A stretch of 64,000 nt of DNA from JADCGM01 sp943370355 (GCA_943370355.1 CALRQP020000013.1:24709-88708), one strand, 5' to 3'; numbered from the stretch's first letter, positions 48,622 through 56,971 are shown. The notes: generated from the sequence alone by a model not told the origin. Made by a program: numbers and translations.

Positions 48622-50513
48622 GCCGGGTGGGGACGATGATGAAGCTTCGCCTCATGGCCGGTGCGGCGACGGTCGCACTGATCGCCACGCCCGCGACCGC
48701 GCAGGACTTCAAGCAGGGCGCGCCGCAGCAGTTGCCGACGGAGACGCCGGCCGTGGTCGCGCCGCCTGCGCCGCAGGCGTCGGCCGATCCGACTGTCGTG
48801 AGCAGCGGCCTCAAGGGGCTGGTGTTCGTGCCTGGCGCACGCTTCCTCGCCGGCTACAAGCCTGAAGCTACGACCGGCGTGCAGGTGGTTCGGCTGAACA
48901 AGGGCGAGGATGGGGTCGATCTCGATCTGCTCGACACGCCCGAGTTCAAGGCCAAGGCCGGGGCGCTGCTCGGCAAGCCGCTGACGGTCGGCGACCTCGA
49001 GCGCTTCTCACGCGACGTTATCGAATATTACCGTGTGCACGGCCATCCACTCGTCGATGTGCGCGTTCCGGCGACGCAGGACGACCCAGCGACGACCGGA
49101 TCGCTGATCGTGACGGTGACCGAATTCCGCGTCGGCAAGGTCGATGTGAAGGGCGTCGATGTCGAAAGCGGCAGCCCGGTGCTGACGCCCGCGCCAAAAT
49201 ATTTCAGCAGCCGGATCATCCGGGCGGGCTTGCGGGTCGACAAGGGCAGCCGCATTCAGGAACTGCGGATCGTCGAGGATCTCGACTATCTGTCGAACAA
49301 CCCCTTCCGCCGCGTCGACCTCATCTACCGCAAGTCGGCAGAGGTCGGCTACACCGACCTGACGATGCGCGTTGCCGAGCGGCGGCCGTTCCGTGCCTAT
49401 GTCGGCTATGAAAATACCGGTACGGTGGCGACGCAGCGCGACCGTTATTCGGCCGGGTTTAACTGGGGCAATGTATTCGGCTGGGATCACCAGCTGAGCT
49501 ATCAATTCACCGCCTCGGAGAATCTGTTTTCGAACCGGGCAGGCAACCCCGAACCGTCGTTTGTTTCGCACAGTTTCACCTATCTCGCGCCGCTCGGGAC
49601 GGGCATTCCGTTGCACGATTCGCTGCTGGTGTTCGGCACCTATCAACGGGCAGCCCCGGTGCTGGCGCCTTCGCTCGGCCAGATCGGGAAAAACTACCAG
49701 CTGTCGTGGCGCTACATCCTCCAGCTGCCCGCACAGGACCACAGCAAGCAGCAGCTGCAGTTCGGCTACGACTATAAGCGGACGAACAACAATTTGCTGT
49801 TCGGTGGCACATCGATCGCGAACACTGCGACCGAGGTGCATCAGGCGATCGTCGAATATAGCGGCGAGCGCAACTGGCGGATCGGCGGCATTAAGGGCCG
49901 GTCCGAGGCCGCCGATGCGACAGGCACGCTGGTGACGCTGCGCGTCGGCGACACGCTGGTGCTGAGCCCGGGCGGCGTCACCAACCGCAACACGACGGCG
50001 ATTTTCCAGGCGAGCGGCTCGCCGTTCGCTCAGGCCGATTATATCTACAACCGGCTGACCGTCGCACCGTCGGTGCGCTGGGAAAATGGCGTCGAGGCGC
50101 GCGGGCGGCTGATGTGGCAGATTTCCAACCACACGCTGTTGCCGACCGAGCAGTTGGCAGCGGCTGGCCCAAGCTATGTGCGCGCCTATGATCCGAGTTC
50201 GGTGCTCGGCAGCAATGGCGTGCTCGCGAGTGCCGACTTGCTCGCGCCTGCCTTTTCGCTGCCGACCGGCAAGGGACCGTTCGCATCTCGGGCGCAGCTT
50301 GGCACCTTCCTCGACTATGGCCGGGTCAGCGATCCCGATCGGGCGGCGACGGCGTTCGGTCATGTGACGACGGCGAGTGCCGGCTTTACCGGGTCGCTCG
50401 GCATCGGCCGCTACCTGTCGGCGCGGTTCGACTATGGCTGGCAATTGAAGCGTCTGCCGGGGGCAACCAAAAAGGGTGACCTTGGCTATGTTTCGGTAAC
50501 CCTCGGCTTCTAA
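48618..50513 (+). CDS. two-partner-secretion outer-membrane transporter (TpsB2, FhaC/ShlB type)
   Basis: A 631-residue paralogue of TpsB1, similar along its whole length (shared blocks QDFKQGAPQQLPT, NPFRRVDLIYRK, VGYTDLT, LPTEQL). It has a signal peptide (ending TPATAQ), POTRA-type domains, a barrel and a C-terminal Phe (YVSVTLGF). The loop-6 tip motif reads VRAY (about residue 519), not VRGY: the Arg that matters most is kept, the Gly is replaced. Start ATG in ATGA overlapping the tpsA2 stop, with GGGAGG upstream, so expression is coupled to TpsA2. It presumably exports TpsA2, but the likeness of the two transporters leaves cross-export possible. Confidence 0.93.
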   Translation: MSRVGTMMKLRLMAGAATVALIATPATAQDFKQGAPQQLPTETPAVVAPPAPQASADPTVVSSGLKGLVFVPGARFLAGYKPEATTGVQVVRLNKGEDGVDLDLLDTPEFKAKAGALLGKPLTVGDLERFSRDVIEYYRVHGHPLVDVRVPATQDDPATTGSLIVTVTEFRVGKVDVKGVDVESGSPVLTPAPKYFSSRIIRAGLRVDKGSRIQELRIVEDLDYLSNNPFRRVDLIYRKSAEVGYTDLTMRVAERRPFRAYVGYENTGTVATQRDRYSAGFNWGNVFGWDHQLSYQFTASENLFSNRAGNPEPSFVSHSFTYLAPLGTGIPLHDSLLVFGTYQRAAPVLAPSLGQIGKNYQLSWRYILQLPAQDHSKQQLQFGYDYKRTNNNLLFGGTSIANTATEVHQAIVEYSGERNWRIGGIKGRSEAADATGTLVTLRVGDTLVLSPGGVTNRNTTAIFQASGSPFAQADYIYNRLTVAPSVRWENGVEARGRLMWQISNHTLLPTEQLAAAGPSYVRAYDPSSVLGSNGVLASADLLAPAFSLPTGKGPFASRAQLGTFLDYGRVSDPDRAATAFGHVTTASAGFTGSLGIGRYLSARFDYGWQLKRLPGATKKGDLGYVSVTLGF

Positions 50514-50611
50514 AAGCATATCCGGTCGAGTCACCACGTTCGTTTCGCCTCCGAAATTCCTGTTGGACAATCGGAGTGCGGGACGGCAGAGGTGCGCCCC
50601 GGGGGGTGTGC

Positions 50612-51685
50612 ATGAAGTCCTTGTTACGGTTGCTGATTGTCGCGGGCACCGCTCTACTGGCCGGGGGCGCGCCGGCCGCCGACAGCCTTGATGGGACGCC
50701 CGTGGTCGAAAGGCTCGACGCGCAGGCGCTCAGCCCTGGCAAGCTGCACCGCTTCTGGTTTCGCGTTACCGACAATGCGGTCGCCCAGCCTTGGCTGGTG
50801 CCAGTCATCGTCGTGCGCGGCGCGCGGCCCGGGCCGCGGTTGCTGCTGACGGCGGCGATCCACGGTGATGAGCTCAACGGTGTCGATGTCATCCACCAAC
50901 TGACCAATGCGCTCGATCCGCAGGCATTGTCGGGGACCGTGGTCGCGGTGCCCGGGTTGAACACGCCGGGGCTGCTGCACCACACACGCGGCTTCACGCC
51001 CAGCGACGGTAGCGACGGCGAGAATCTTAACCGGCTGATGCCCGGCATGGACGGCGATGTGGGGGTCGCCGACCGCTATGCGCGGGCGCTGTGGACCGGG
51101 CTGCTGCGGCCCAACGCCGACACCGCGATCGATCTGCACACCCAGTCGCGCGGCACCGCCTATCCGATGTACGCTTTCGCTTCGACCCCGCGCGCACGGC
51201 AGATCGCCGAGTTGATCGGACCGGATATCATCAAGCTCGATCCGGGCACCAAGGGCACGGTCGAGACCGAGATGGTCAAAGATGGGGTACCAGCAATCAC
51301 GCTCGAACTCGGGCGGCCGGAGATGTTCGATCCCATCATGGTCGGACGCGCAGTCGCCGGGATCAAGCGCGTGATGGCCGATATGCAGATGCTCGTCGTT
51401 GCGCCGCCGCGTACCGTCCAGCCATTCGTCGGCAACAAGCTGGTTGTCGTGCATGGGTCGCGTGGCGGCTTTACCCATGTGCTGACGCCGATCGGGACGG
51501 ATGTGCGCAAGGGCGATCCGGTCGCGACGATTTCCGATGCATTCGGGCGGGTCATCGAGACGATCGTCGCGCCCGAGAGCGGCCGGGTGAACACGATTTC
51601 GACCGACCCGCTGCACGATCCCGGCGACATGGTCGTGCGGATCCTGTTTACGTCGCCCGATCCGACCTGCGCGATGGGCTGCTAG
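50612..51685 (+). CDS. exported AstE/AspA-family (succinylglutamate desuccinylase/aspartoacylase-like) hydrolase
   Basis: A 357-residue zinc carboxypeptidase-fold hydrolase. The zinc ligands are seen in AAIHGDELNG (H and E) and IDLHTQS (H); ENLNRLMPG gives the Asn-Arg substrate clamp; ITLELG carries the catalytic Glu candidate. Unlike cytoplasmic AstE it begins with a signal peptide (MKSLLRLLIVAGTALLAGGA, cleavage near APAAD), so it acts in the periplasm or outside. The C-terminus has a lipoyl-like beta domain (VGNKLVVVHGSRGGFTHVLT). The ATG at 50612 is preferred over an in-frame GTG at 50576. It follows tpsB2 by 98 bases on the same strand. Its amide or acyl substrate is unknown. Confidence 0.85.
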   Translation: MKSLLRLLIVAGTALLAGGAPAADSLDGTPVVERLDAQALSPGKLHRFWFRVTDNAVAQPWLVPVIVVRGARPGPRLLLTAAIHGDELNGVDVIHQLTNALDPQALSGTVVAVPGLNTPGLLHHTRGFTPSDGSDGENLNRLMPGMDGDVGVADRYARALWTGLLRPNADTAIDLHTQSRGTAYPMYAFASTPRARQIAELIGPDIIKLDPGTKGTVETEMVKDGVPAITLELGRPEMFDPIMVGRAVAGIKRVMADMQMLVVAPPRTVQPFVGNKLVVVHGSRGGFTHVLTPIGTDVRKGDPVATISDAFGRVIETIVAPESGRVNTISTDPLHDPGDMVVRILFTSPDPTCAMGC

Positions 51686-52130
51686 CGCTGCTCCTGTGTT
51701 GCGAGGACGGCGACCTGATACCGATCATCGATGGCCAGTTGAACGCGACGCCTGAGTTCGCGGAACCGGCCCGATGCGCTCAGTTGGGACAGACCAACTG
51801 CCGGCGCGGGTGCCAACGGCCGATGTCGCGTGAATCGCTGGCGAGGCGCGAGTGGAAATCGCGGTCCCGCCCAGCGTCGCACTGAGGTTAGGGCGTCTTC
51901 AGCGGCTCCAGCCCGCTGTCATATTGGATCAGCACAAGCGCGCCGTGACGGACCTTGAGGGGAAGGGCGCGATCTTCACGGAGTGCTCGCGCACAGTTTT
52001 GGCTGCCGACTCGACTGTCCCTTTCGGAGCCTCGGCTCGTCGCGTTTTCATCGCTGTCGGGAACGTGCGCCGATTTCAGAACGTTAGCTGGCGCGCTTCG
52101 GCGTCAAACCAGAGACCGGAAGGGAAGATC
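51686..52130. other. 445-bp stretch without a convincing gene
   Basis: No frame here looks like a known protein. On the minus strand one frame ending at TAA about 51893 reads LREDRALPLKVRHG, then ALVLIQYDSGLEPLKTP, which is protein-like but has no clear start within 60 codons, so it may be chance or a gene remnant. The last 20 bases hold the strong ribosome binding site of the next gene. No tRNA, repeat or terminator was seen. Confidence 0.5.
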
Positions 52131-52400
52131 ATGAGCGACCAAAATTATCGCCCAGAGGACAATCGGGACATGAGCGGCAGGCCGCAGGAAACGCTGGGCG
52201 ACAAGATTCGCGGCGCGTTCGACGGAGTCGACGATCCCAATCGTGGTCCGATCGACCGGCTGTCGAATGCCCTCGACGGCAATGACGATCCGAAGCGCGG
52301 CCCCGTCGACCGTGCGGCGAATGTGCTGAACGGCACCGACGATCCGAACCGGGGTCCGCTCGACCGCGCCGAGAATGCGATCGACCGCAGCCTGCGTTAA
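52131..52400 (+). CDS. small hydrophilic protein built of exact 18-residue repeats
   Basis: An 89-residue charged protein with no signal peptide or membrane helix. After about 33 residues come three contiguous 18-residue units at 34-51, 52-69 and 70-87: DDPNRGPIDRLSNALDGN, DDPKRGPVDRAANVLNGT, DDPNRGPLDRAENAIDRS. A half unit (KIRGAFDGV) precedes them. The invariant core is DDPxRGPxDRxxNxx. Each unit is probably a turn (DDPxRGP) plus a short amphipathic helix. The ATG has GGAAGGGAAG upstream and a strong terminator follows 17 bases after the stop, so this is probably a well-expressed single-gene unit. I do not recognise a family. The frame is open upstream to 51852, but that part looks uncoded. 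Confidence 0.75.
   Translation: MSDQNYRPEDNRDMSGRPQETLGDKIRGAFDGVDDPNRGPIDRLSNALDGNDDPKRGPVDRAANVLNGTDDPNRGPLDRAENAIDRSLR
52230..52391 (+). repeat. three tandem 54-bp coding repeats
   Basis: Three consecutive 54-base units encoding the 18-residue motif of the small repeat protein. The unit length is exactly conserved while the bases differ at many sites, so the array is not a recent duplication and is kept by selection on the protein. Confidence 0.75.
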
Positions 52401-52417
52401 GGCAACTACGACAGAGA

Positions 52418-52450
52418 GGCGCGCCGGACCGGGTTCGGCGCGCCTTTTTA
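52418..52450 (+). terminator. strong rho-independent terminator
   Basis: GGCGCGCCG (52418-52426) pairs perfectly with CGGCGCGCC (52436-52444), followed directly by TTTTTA. It ends transcription of the small repeat protein. Confidence 0.9.
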
Positions 52451-52545
52451 TTTCGGCGATGTGCCGGCAGAGCATCGGTCAGAAAGCGAACGGTATTTTC
52501 GTTTGCGCGCCGGAACTTCGCAAGCCTGTCGCGCGTCCAGCCTGC

Positions 52546-52761
52546 ATGGCTTCATTACCACCCCGTATTCAATCCCCCCTAGGAGCTGTCGCCGGCTGGG
52601 CAATGATCGTGCTCGCCGGCCTGGCCTTCATTCCGCTTGCATTTCTGCTGGTCATCACACCGACCGAGCCGGTGCTGTGGGCCAGTGCCGCGATCGCAGC
52701 GGGAATGATCGTCGGCGGCGGGCGCCTCGCGTTCCACGAGCCTGAGCCGGTTCGGCGCTAA
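52546..52761 (+). CDS. small two-helix membrane protein
   Basis: A 71-residue protein, MASLPPRIQSPLGAVAGWAM followed by two hydrophobic helices (IVLAGLAFIPLAFLLVITP and LWASAAIAAGMIVGGG) and a short charged end HEPEPVRR. The frame is open upstream from 52375, but that part overlaps the terminator and is not protein-like. No family recognised. There is no strong ribosome binding site, and it lies between a terminator and a tRNA gene. Confidence 0.5.
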   Translation: MASLPPRIQSPLGAVAGWAMIVLAGLAFIPLAFLLVITPTEPVLWASAAIAAGMIVGGGRLAFHEPEPVRR

Positions 52762-52835
52762 GCCAGCGCAAGCCGCGTGCGCGACCTTTTCCTTGACGAA
52801 CCGGCCTCGTCCGCATACCTCCCCCGCTCCGCTAC

Positions 52836-52911
52836 GGCCCCTTCGTCTAGCGGTCTAGGACGTCGCCCTCTCACGGCGAAAACACGGGTTCGATTCCCGT
52901 AGGGGTCACCA
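52836..52911 (+). tRNA. tRNA-Glu (anticodon CTC)
   Basis: A complete 76-base cloverleaf with encoded CCA. Acceptor GGCCCCT pairs with AGGGGTC (one G-T pair), discriminator A. The anticodon stem TCGCC/GGCGA encloses the loop CTCTCAC with CTC at 52870-52872. The T arm is ACGGG-TTCGATT-CCCGT. It reads GAG codons, which are frequent in this high-GC genome. Confidence 0.95.
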
Positions 52912-52971
52912 TTTTGAGCTACGCCTGTATGCGATCGCTGCTTGAGGCGGGTCACCGGGGGCGAAGCGCGA

Positions 52972-54198
52972 ATGAGCGACTATGACGTGCTGATCGTTGG
53001 CGCGGGCCATGCTGGCGCGCAGGCTGCGGTGGCACTGCGGCAGCAGGGATTTGCGGGCTCGGTGGCGATGGCTGGCGAGGAAGCCGAACTGCCCTATGAG
53101 CGCCCGCCGCTGTCGAAGGATTATCTGGTCGGGGAGAAGCAGTTCGAGCGGATGTTGATCCGTCCGGCAGCGTTCTGGGCCGAACGGGATATCGCGATGC
53201 TGACCGGGACGCGCGTGGTCGCGGTCGATGCAGCGGCGCGGCAGGTGACGACCGAGACGGGCGAGACGATCGGCTATGGCTCGCTGATCTGGGCGACGGG
53301 CGGCGCGCCGCGGCGGCTGACCTGCAGTGGGCATGATCTGGCCGGGGTTCATGCGATCCGCACCCGCGCGGATGTCGATGCACTGATCGCGGAACTGCCG
53401 GGTGCGCAACGGGTCGTCGTGGTTGGCGGTGGTTATATCGGGCTGGAGGCGGCCGCCTCGCTGTCGAAGCTTGGCAAGCATGTCGTGGTGCTGGAAGCGC
53501 TCGACCGCGTGCTCGCGCGTGTCGCTGGCGAGCCGCTATCACGCTTCTTCGAGGCCGAGCACCGGGCGCATGGCGTCGAGATCCATCTGGGCGTCAGCGT
53601 GACGTCGATCGAGGGGGTAGGCGGCAGGGTCACCGGCGTCCGGCTTGCCGACGGATCGCAACTGGCGGCAGACATCGTCATCGTCGGGATCGGCATCGTG
53701 CCGGCGGTTGCGCCGCTGCTTGCGGCGGGTGCTGCGGGCGGCAATGGCGTCGACGTCGATGAAGAATGCCGGACCAGCCTGCCGCATGTGTTCGCGATCG
53801 GCGACTGCGCGGCGCATGCCAATCGCTATGTCGGCGGCGCGCACATCCGGCTGGAGTCGGTGCAGAATGCCAATGACCAGGCGACGACGGCGGCGCGGGC
53901 AATCTGCGGGCAGCCGCTGCCTTATGATGCGGTGCCGTGGTTCTGGTCCAACCAATATGATCTGCGGCTGCAGACGGTCGGGCTTTCGGGCGGCTACGAC
54001 GCGCTCGTCACGCGCGGCGATCCGGCAACGCGCAGTTTCTCGCTCGTCTATTTGAAGGACGGGCGTGTCATCGCGTTCGACTGCGTCAATGCCACGCGCG
54101 ACTATGTGCAGGGCAAGGCACTGGTGGCGACCGGGGCGATGATCGCGCCGGAGTTGCTGGCCGATACGGATGTGCCGCTAAAGGCGATGATCGGCTGA
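52972..54198 (+). CDS. FAD-dependent ferredoxin/rubredoxin reductase-like oxidoreductase
   Basis: A 408-residue flavoprotein. FAD-binding VGAGHAGAQAAVAL near the N-terminus, NAD(P)-binding VVVGGGYIGLEAAASL (about residues 146-161), and the second FAD motif VFAIGDCA (about 275). The C-terminal reductase domain has WFWSNQYDLRLQ, characteristic of ferredoxin reductases of oxygenase and P450 systems. It passes electrons from NAD(P)H to a [2Fe-2S] ferredoxin. No ferredoxin or oxygenase gene is adjacent, so the partner is unknown. Start ATG at MSDYDVLIVGAG. It overlaps the small acyl-CoA dehydrogenase gene tail-to-tail by 21 bases. Confidence 0.9.
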   Translation: MSDYDVLIVGAGHAGAQAAVALRQQGFAGSVAMAGEEAELPYERPPLSKDYLVGEKQFERMLIRPAAFWAERDIAMLTGTRVVAVDAAARQVTTETGETIGYGSLIWATGGAPRRLTCSGHDLAGVHAIRTRADVDALIAELPGAQRVVVVGGGYIGLEAAASLSKLGKHVVVLEALDRVLARVAGEPLSRFFEAEHRAHGVEIHLGVSVTSIEGVGGRVTGVRLADGSQLAADIVIVGIGIVPAVAPLLAAGAAGGNGVDVDEECRTSLPHVFAIGDCAAHANRYVGGAHIRLESVQNANDQATTAARAICGQPLPYDAVPWFWSNQYDLRLQTVGLSGGYDALVTRGDPATRSFSLVYLKDGRVIAFDCVNATRDYVQGKALVATGAMIAPELLADTDVPLKAMIG

Positions 54199-54879
54199 CT
54201 GTGCAGCGTCGGAGCGGCGGGTGAGGTCGGGCCAGAAGGCGTCGGCTCCGGCGCTCGCGACAAGGCGGCCCAAGCTCTCGGACCAATAGCGGTCGTTGCC
54301 AGCGGTCGAGCGCCAGTCGCTGAGGCGGACGGTGAGGCGGTGGAGTGGATGGTCGCGGGTGAAACCGATCGCCCCGTGCACCTGATGCGCGATGGCCGCG
54401 CCGGTTGCCGCAGCGAGGTTGGCGCGCAGCTTGGCGGCGGCGATTTCGAAAGCGGCATCGCCTCGGTCAAGCGCCAGCGCGGCGGCCTGGCCGGCCGCAT
54501 CGGCCGCAGCGGCCTCGCAGGCGAACACTGCCAGCGATTGCTGCACTGCCTGCAATTTCGCGAGCGGTTTGCCGAACTGCACGCGGGTGTTGGCATGCTC
54601 AACCGACAGCGCAAGTGCGGCGTCCAGAGCGCCGGCGATCTGTGCCGTCACGGCAAAGGCCTGGATCGCGAGGTCTGGCTCGCCGAGGATAACGCTTGCC
54701 GCTCCGTCGCTGGCATGGCGGCCGGCGAGACGCAGCACCGCATAAGCGTCGGTCCAGCGCCCGCCGAAACCGCCCTCGGCTTCCGGCGTAAGCAGCAGGT
54801 CGAGACCGGCCTCGCGCAGCGCGGCGGCGTCGGCCCCGGCGGCGAACAGCCGTTCGGCGGTGGCGAGAAGATCGCTCAC
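54178..54879 (-). CDS. short acyl-CoA dehydrogenase subunit
   Basis: A 233-residue protein with mainly the C-terminal helical domain of acyl-CoA dehydrogenases (RVQFGKPLAKLQAVQQSLAV, then HQVHGAIGFTRDHPLHRL). The usual family length is about 380, so the N-terminal and middle domains are largely missing. It starts with GTG, overlapping the stop of the larger subunit as GTGA. A large plus small pair of this kind matches the heterotetrameric enzymes of steroid side-chain and related degradation (FadE28-FadE29 type). Substrate unknown. The Glu usually used as base in YEGT is not apparent. Confidence 0.85.
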   Translation of the reverse strand: MSDLLATAERLFAAGADAAALREAGLDLLLTPEAEGGFGGRWTDAYAVLRLAGRHASDGAASVILGEPDLAIQAFAVTAQIAGALDAALALSVEHANTRVQFGKPLAKLQAVQQSLAVFACEAAAADAAGQAAALALDRGDAAFEIAAAKLRANLAAATGAAIAHQVHGAIGFTRDHPLHRLTVRLSDWRSTAGNDRYWSESLGRLVASAGADAFWPDLTRRSDAAQSADHRL

Positions 54880-56012
54880 CGGAGTCCCATCCCGCGCGCG
54901 ATGATGCCGCGCAGCACCTCGCGCGTGCCGCCCCGCAGCGAGAAGCTGGGCGATACTAGCAACAGGTGGCGCAACACGCGCTGCAGCGGTGCGGGGTCTT
55001 CGACATTGCCGAGCAGCGCCTGCACGGCGACGGGCAGCGCCTGTTCGAAGCCGTTGCCGAGATCCTTGACGATCGCCGCTTCGGTGCCGGGATCCTCGCC
55101 GCCCGCGAGCTTCGCGGCGGTCGACATCGACATCTGCCGCAGCGTCCAGAGTTCGGCGCTGAACCGGCCGATCAGGGCCGCCAGTGCGGGTTCAGGGTCC
55201 GGCCCGGCGGCCCGCAGCAGTTCGACGAACAGCGCATGGCTCGACAGATAGCGTTCCGGCCCAGACCGTTCGAGCGCCAGCTCGGCGGTGACCTGTTTCC
55301 AGCCCTCGCCCTCGATCCCGACCAGCGCATCCAGCGGCACCAGCACGTCGTCGAAGAACACCTCGTTGAAGTCATGATTGCCGGCGAGGTCGATGATCGG
55401 GCGCACGGTGATACCCGGTGTGTCCATCGGGATCAGCAACTGACTGAGGCCCGCCTGGCGCTCCGATCGCGGCTCGGTGCGGACCAATGCGAGCATCGCA
55501 TGCGCATTGTGCGCGCCGGAGGTCCAGACCTTCTGCCCGTTGATCCGCCAGCCTTCGGCGGTGTCTCGCGCCGCGGTGCGCACGCTGGCGAGGTCGGAGC
55601 CCGCGCCGGGTTCGCTGAGCCCGATGCAGGCATAGAGCTCGCCCGCCGCCATGCCGGGCAGGTAGCGCTGGCGCTGTGCTTCGCTTCCGTAGCGCAGCAG
55701 CAGCGGCCCGGTCTGCCGGTCGGCGATCCAGTGCGCCCCCACCGGTGCACCTGCCGCGAGCAGCTCCTCGAGCACCACATAGCGTTCGAGCGGATGCCGT
55801 TCATGCCCGCCGTAGCGCTTCGGCCAGATCATGCCGACATAGCCTGCTGCGCCCAATGCGCGTGAGAAGCCGGAGTCGCTGACCGACCAGCAATTGGCGC
55901 GTTTCACCGGATCGTCGGAAGGCGGATGCGCGGCGAGGAACGCGCGCACTTCGGAACGCAGCGCGGCAACGCCTGACGGAGCGACAAACGGGCGGGCGTC
56001 GAAGACGGGCAC
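54876..56012 (-). CDS. acyl-CoA dehydrogenase, larger subunit
   Basis: A 378-residue acyl-CoA dehydrogenase with all three domains: helical N-terminus (FSRALGAAGYVGMIWPKRYG), middle barrel with the FAD/substrate motif LYACIGLSEPGAGSDLASV and GQKVWTSGAHNA, and C-terminal helices ending GGTREVLRGIIARGMGLR. At the medium-chain-enzyme Glu position (YEGT) it reads RGGT, so the base must come from elsewhere, as in heteromeric enzymes. The start is GTG at 56012 (VPVFDARPF, read as Met); no good ribosome binding site is visible, so it is uncertain. It is followed by the small subunit with a 4-base overlap. LysR lies 47 bp upstream on the same strand. Confidence 0.85.
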   Translation of the reverse strand: MPVFDARPFVAPSGVAALRSEVRAFLAAHPPSDDPVKRANCWSVSDSGFSRALGAAGYVGMIWPKRYGGHERHPLERYVVLEELLAAGAPVGAHWIADRQTGPLLLRYGSEAQRQRYLPGMAAGELYACIGLSEPGAGSDLASVRTAARDTAEGWRINGQKVWTSGAHNAHAMLALVRTEPRSERQAGLSQLLIPMDTPGITVRPIIDLAGNHDFNEVFFDDVLVPLDALVGIEGEGWKQVTAELALERSGPERYLSSHALFVELLRAAGPDPEPALAALIGRFSAELWTLRQMSMSTAAKLAGGEDPGTEAAIVKDLGNGFEQALPVAVQALLGNVEDPAPLQRVLRHLLLVSPSFSLRGGTREVLRGIIARGMGLR

Positions 56013-56059
56013 GGGCGGACGATAGGCGGGTTGGCGGCGTCTGTCCCCTCCCGGCTCGG

Positions 56060-56971
56060 CTAGGGTCGCGCGGCGAAGGTCGCGACGATCCAGCGGTGTA
56101 CGGCGGCGACATGAGGCAGGCGGCGCACGTCGGGATGGGTGATCAGCCACGGCGAGCGGGCGGGTGCGGGCTCGCTCGTCAGGATTTGCACGAGGTTGGC
56201 ATCGGGGCGAATGAACAGCGCTGCGAGCATGCCGATGCCAGCGCCCGCGACGGTGGCGGTAACCAGCGCCCGCGTGCTGCCGGTGCGCATCGCGACAGCG
56301 TGCGTGAGGCCCAGCCGGTCGAGCCAGGCGAGCTCGGGCAGGCGGCCGAAGCTGTCGTCATAGGTAAGCAGCGGGCTTGTCGCGAGGTCGATCTCGGCAG
56401 GATCGCGTCCGGCCAGCCAAGATCGGGCGGCATAGAGGCCGAGCCCGACGTCGGGAAGCCGTCGCGCCAGCAGGCTGTTGCCTTTGGGCTGGCTCATCCG
56501 GATGGCCAGATCGGCCTCGCCGCCTGCGAGGCTGACAAGGCCGGCCTCCGATTGCAGCTGCACCGACAGGCCGGGGTGCCGCGCCCAAAGCGCCGGCAGG
56601 GCAGGGGCCAGCACGTCGGCGACCACCGACTCGGTTGCCGAGATGCGCACCACCGACGGGCCGCTGCCGTCCCGCAAAGCCTCGGCGACGCGTGCGATTG
56701 CCGCGACCTGTTCGCCGAGCGGACTGGCGAGTGCTGCGAGTCGCGCGCCATCGGCGGTCAGTCGCGCGCCATTGGTGCGACGGTCGACGAGCCGCAGGCG
56801 GAGTGCCGCTTCGAGTGCGCCGAGACGACGCGCCACGGTCGACACGGCAACACCTTGCTGTTTGGCCGCCGCACTCAGCGTTCCGAAGCGCGCGACGGCC
56901 GAAAGGGTCTCAAGGTCCGCGAGGTCCAAAGGCGACTCCGTTGCGTCTACGCAAATCGGCTTTGCGTTCAT
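56060..56971 (-). CDS. LysR family transcriptional regulator
   Basis: A 303-residue LysR regulator. Winged-helix domain at about residues 16-75 (LSAVARFGTLSAAAKQQGVA, STVARRLGALEAAL), then the effector domain with VRISATESVVADVLAPALPA. It is of the subclass related to regulators of small redox genes. It is divergent from the signal-peptide protein and zinc dehydrogenase genes with 57 bp between starts, so it most likely controls that pair. The acyl-CoA dehydrogenase pair lies downstream on its strand and may be co-transcribed. Its inducer is unknown. A palindrome TTCATGAA lies at its start codon. Confidence 0.93.
   Translation of the reverse strand: MNAKPICVDATESPLDLADLETLSAVARFGTLSAAAKQQGVAVSTVARRLGALEAALRLRLVDRRTNGARLTADGARLAALASPLGEQVAAIARVAEALRDGSGPSVVRISATESVVADVLAPALPALWARHPGLSVQLQSEAGLVSLAGGEADLAIRMSQPKGNSLLARRLPDVGLGLYAARSWLAGRDPAEIDLATSPLLTYDDSFGRLPELAWLDRLGLTHAVAMRTGSTRALVTATVAGAGIGMLAALFIRPDANLVQILTSEPAPARSPWLITHPDVRRLPHVAAVHRWIVATFAARP

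Noticed and set aside
50549..50576. CTCCGA/TCGGAG inverted repeat after tpsB2 as terminator
   Set aside because: Loop of 16 bases and no T-run; not a convincing terminator.
51891..52080. minus-strand protein-like frame ending SGLEPLKTP
   Set aside because: No start codon with a ribosome binding site and no family match; could be chance.
52758..52955. small minus-strand frame across the tRNA gene (GNRTRVFAVRGRRPRP)
   Set aside because: This is the well-known false protein read from the antisense of a tRNA-Glu gene.
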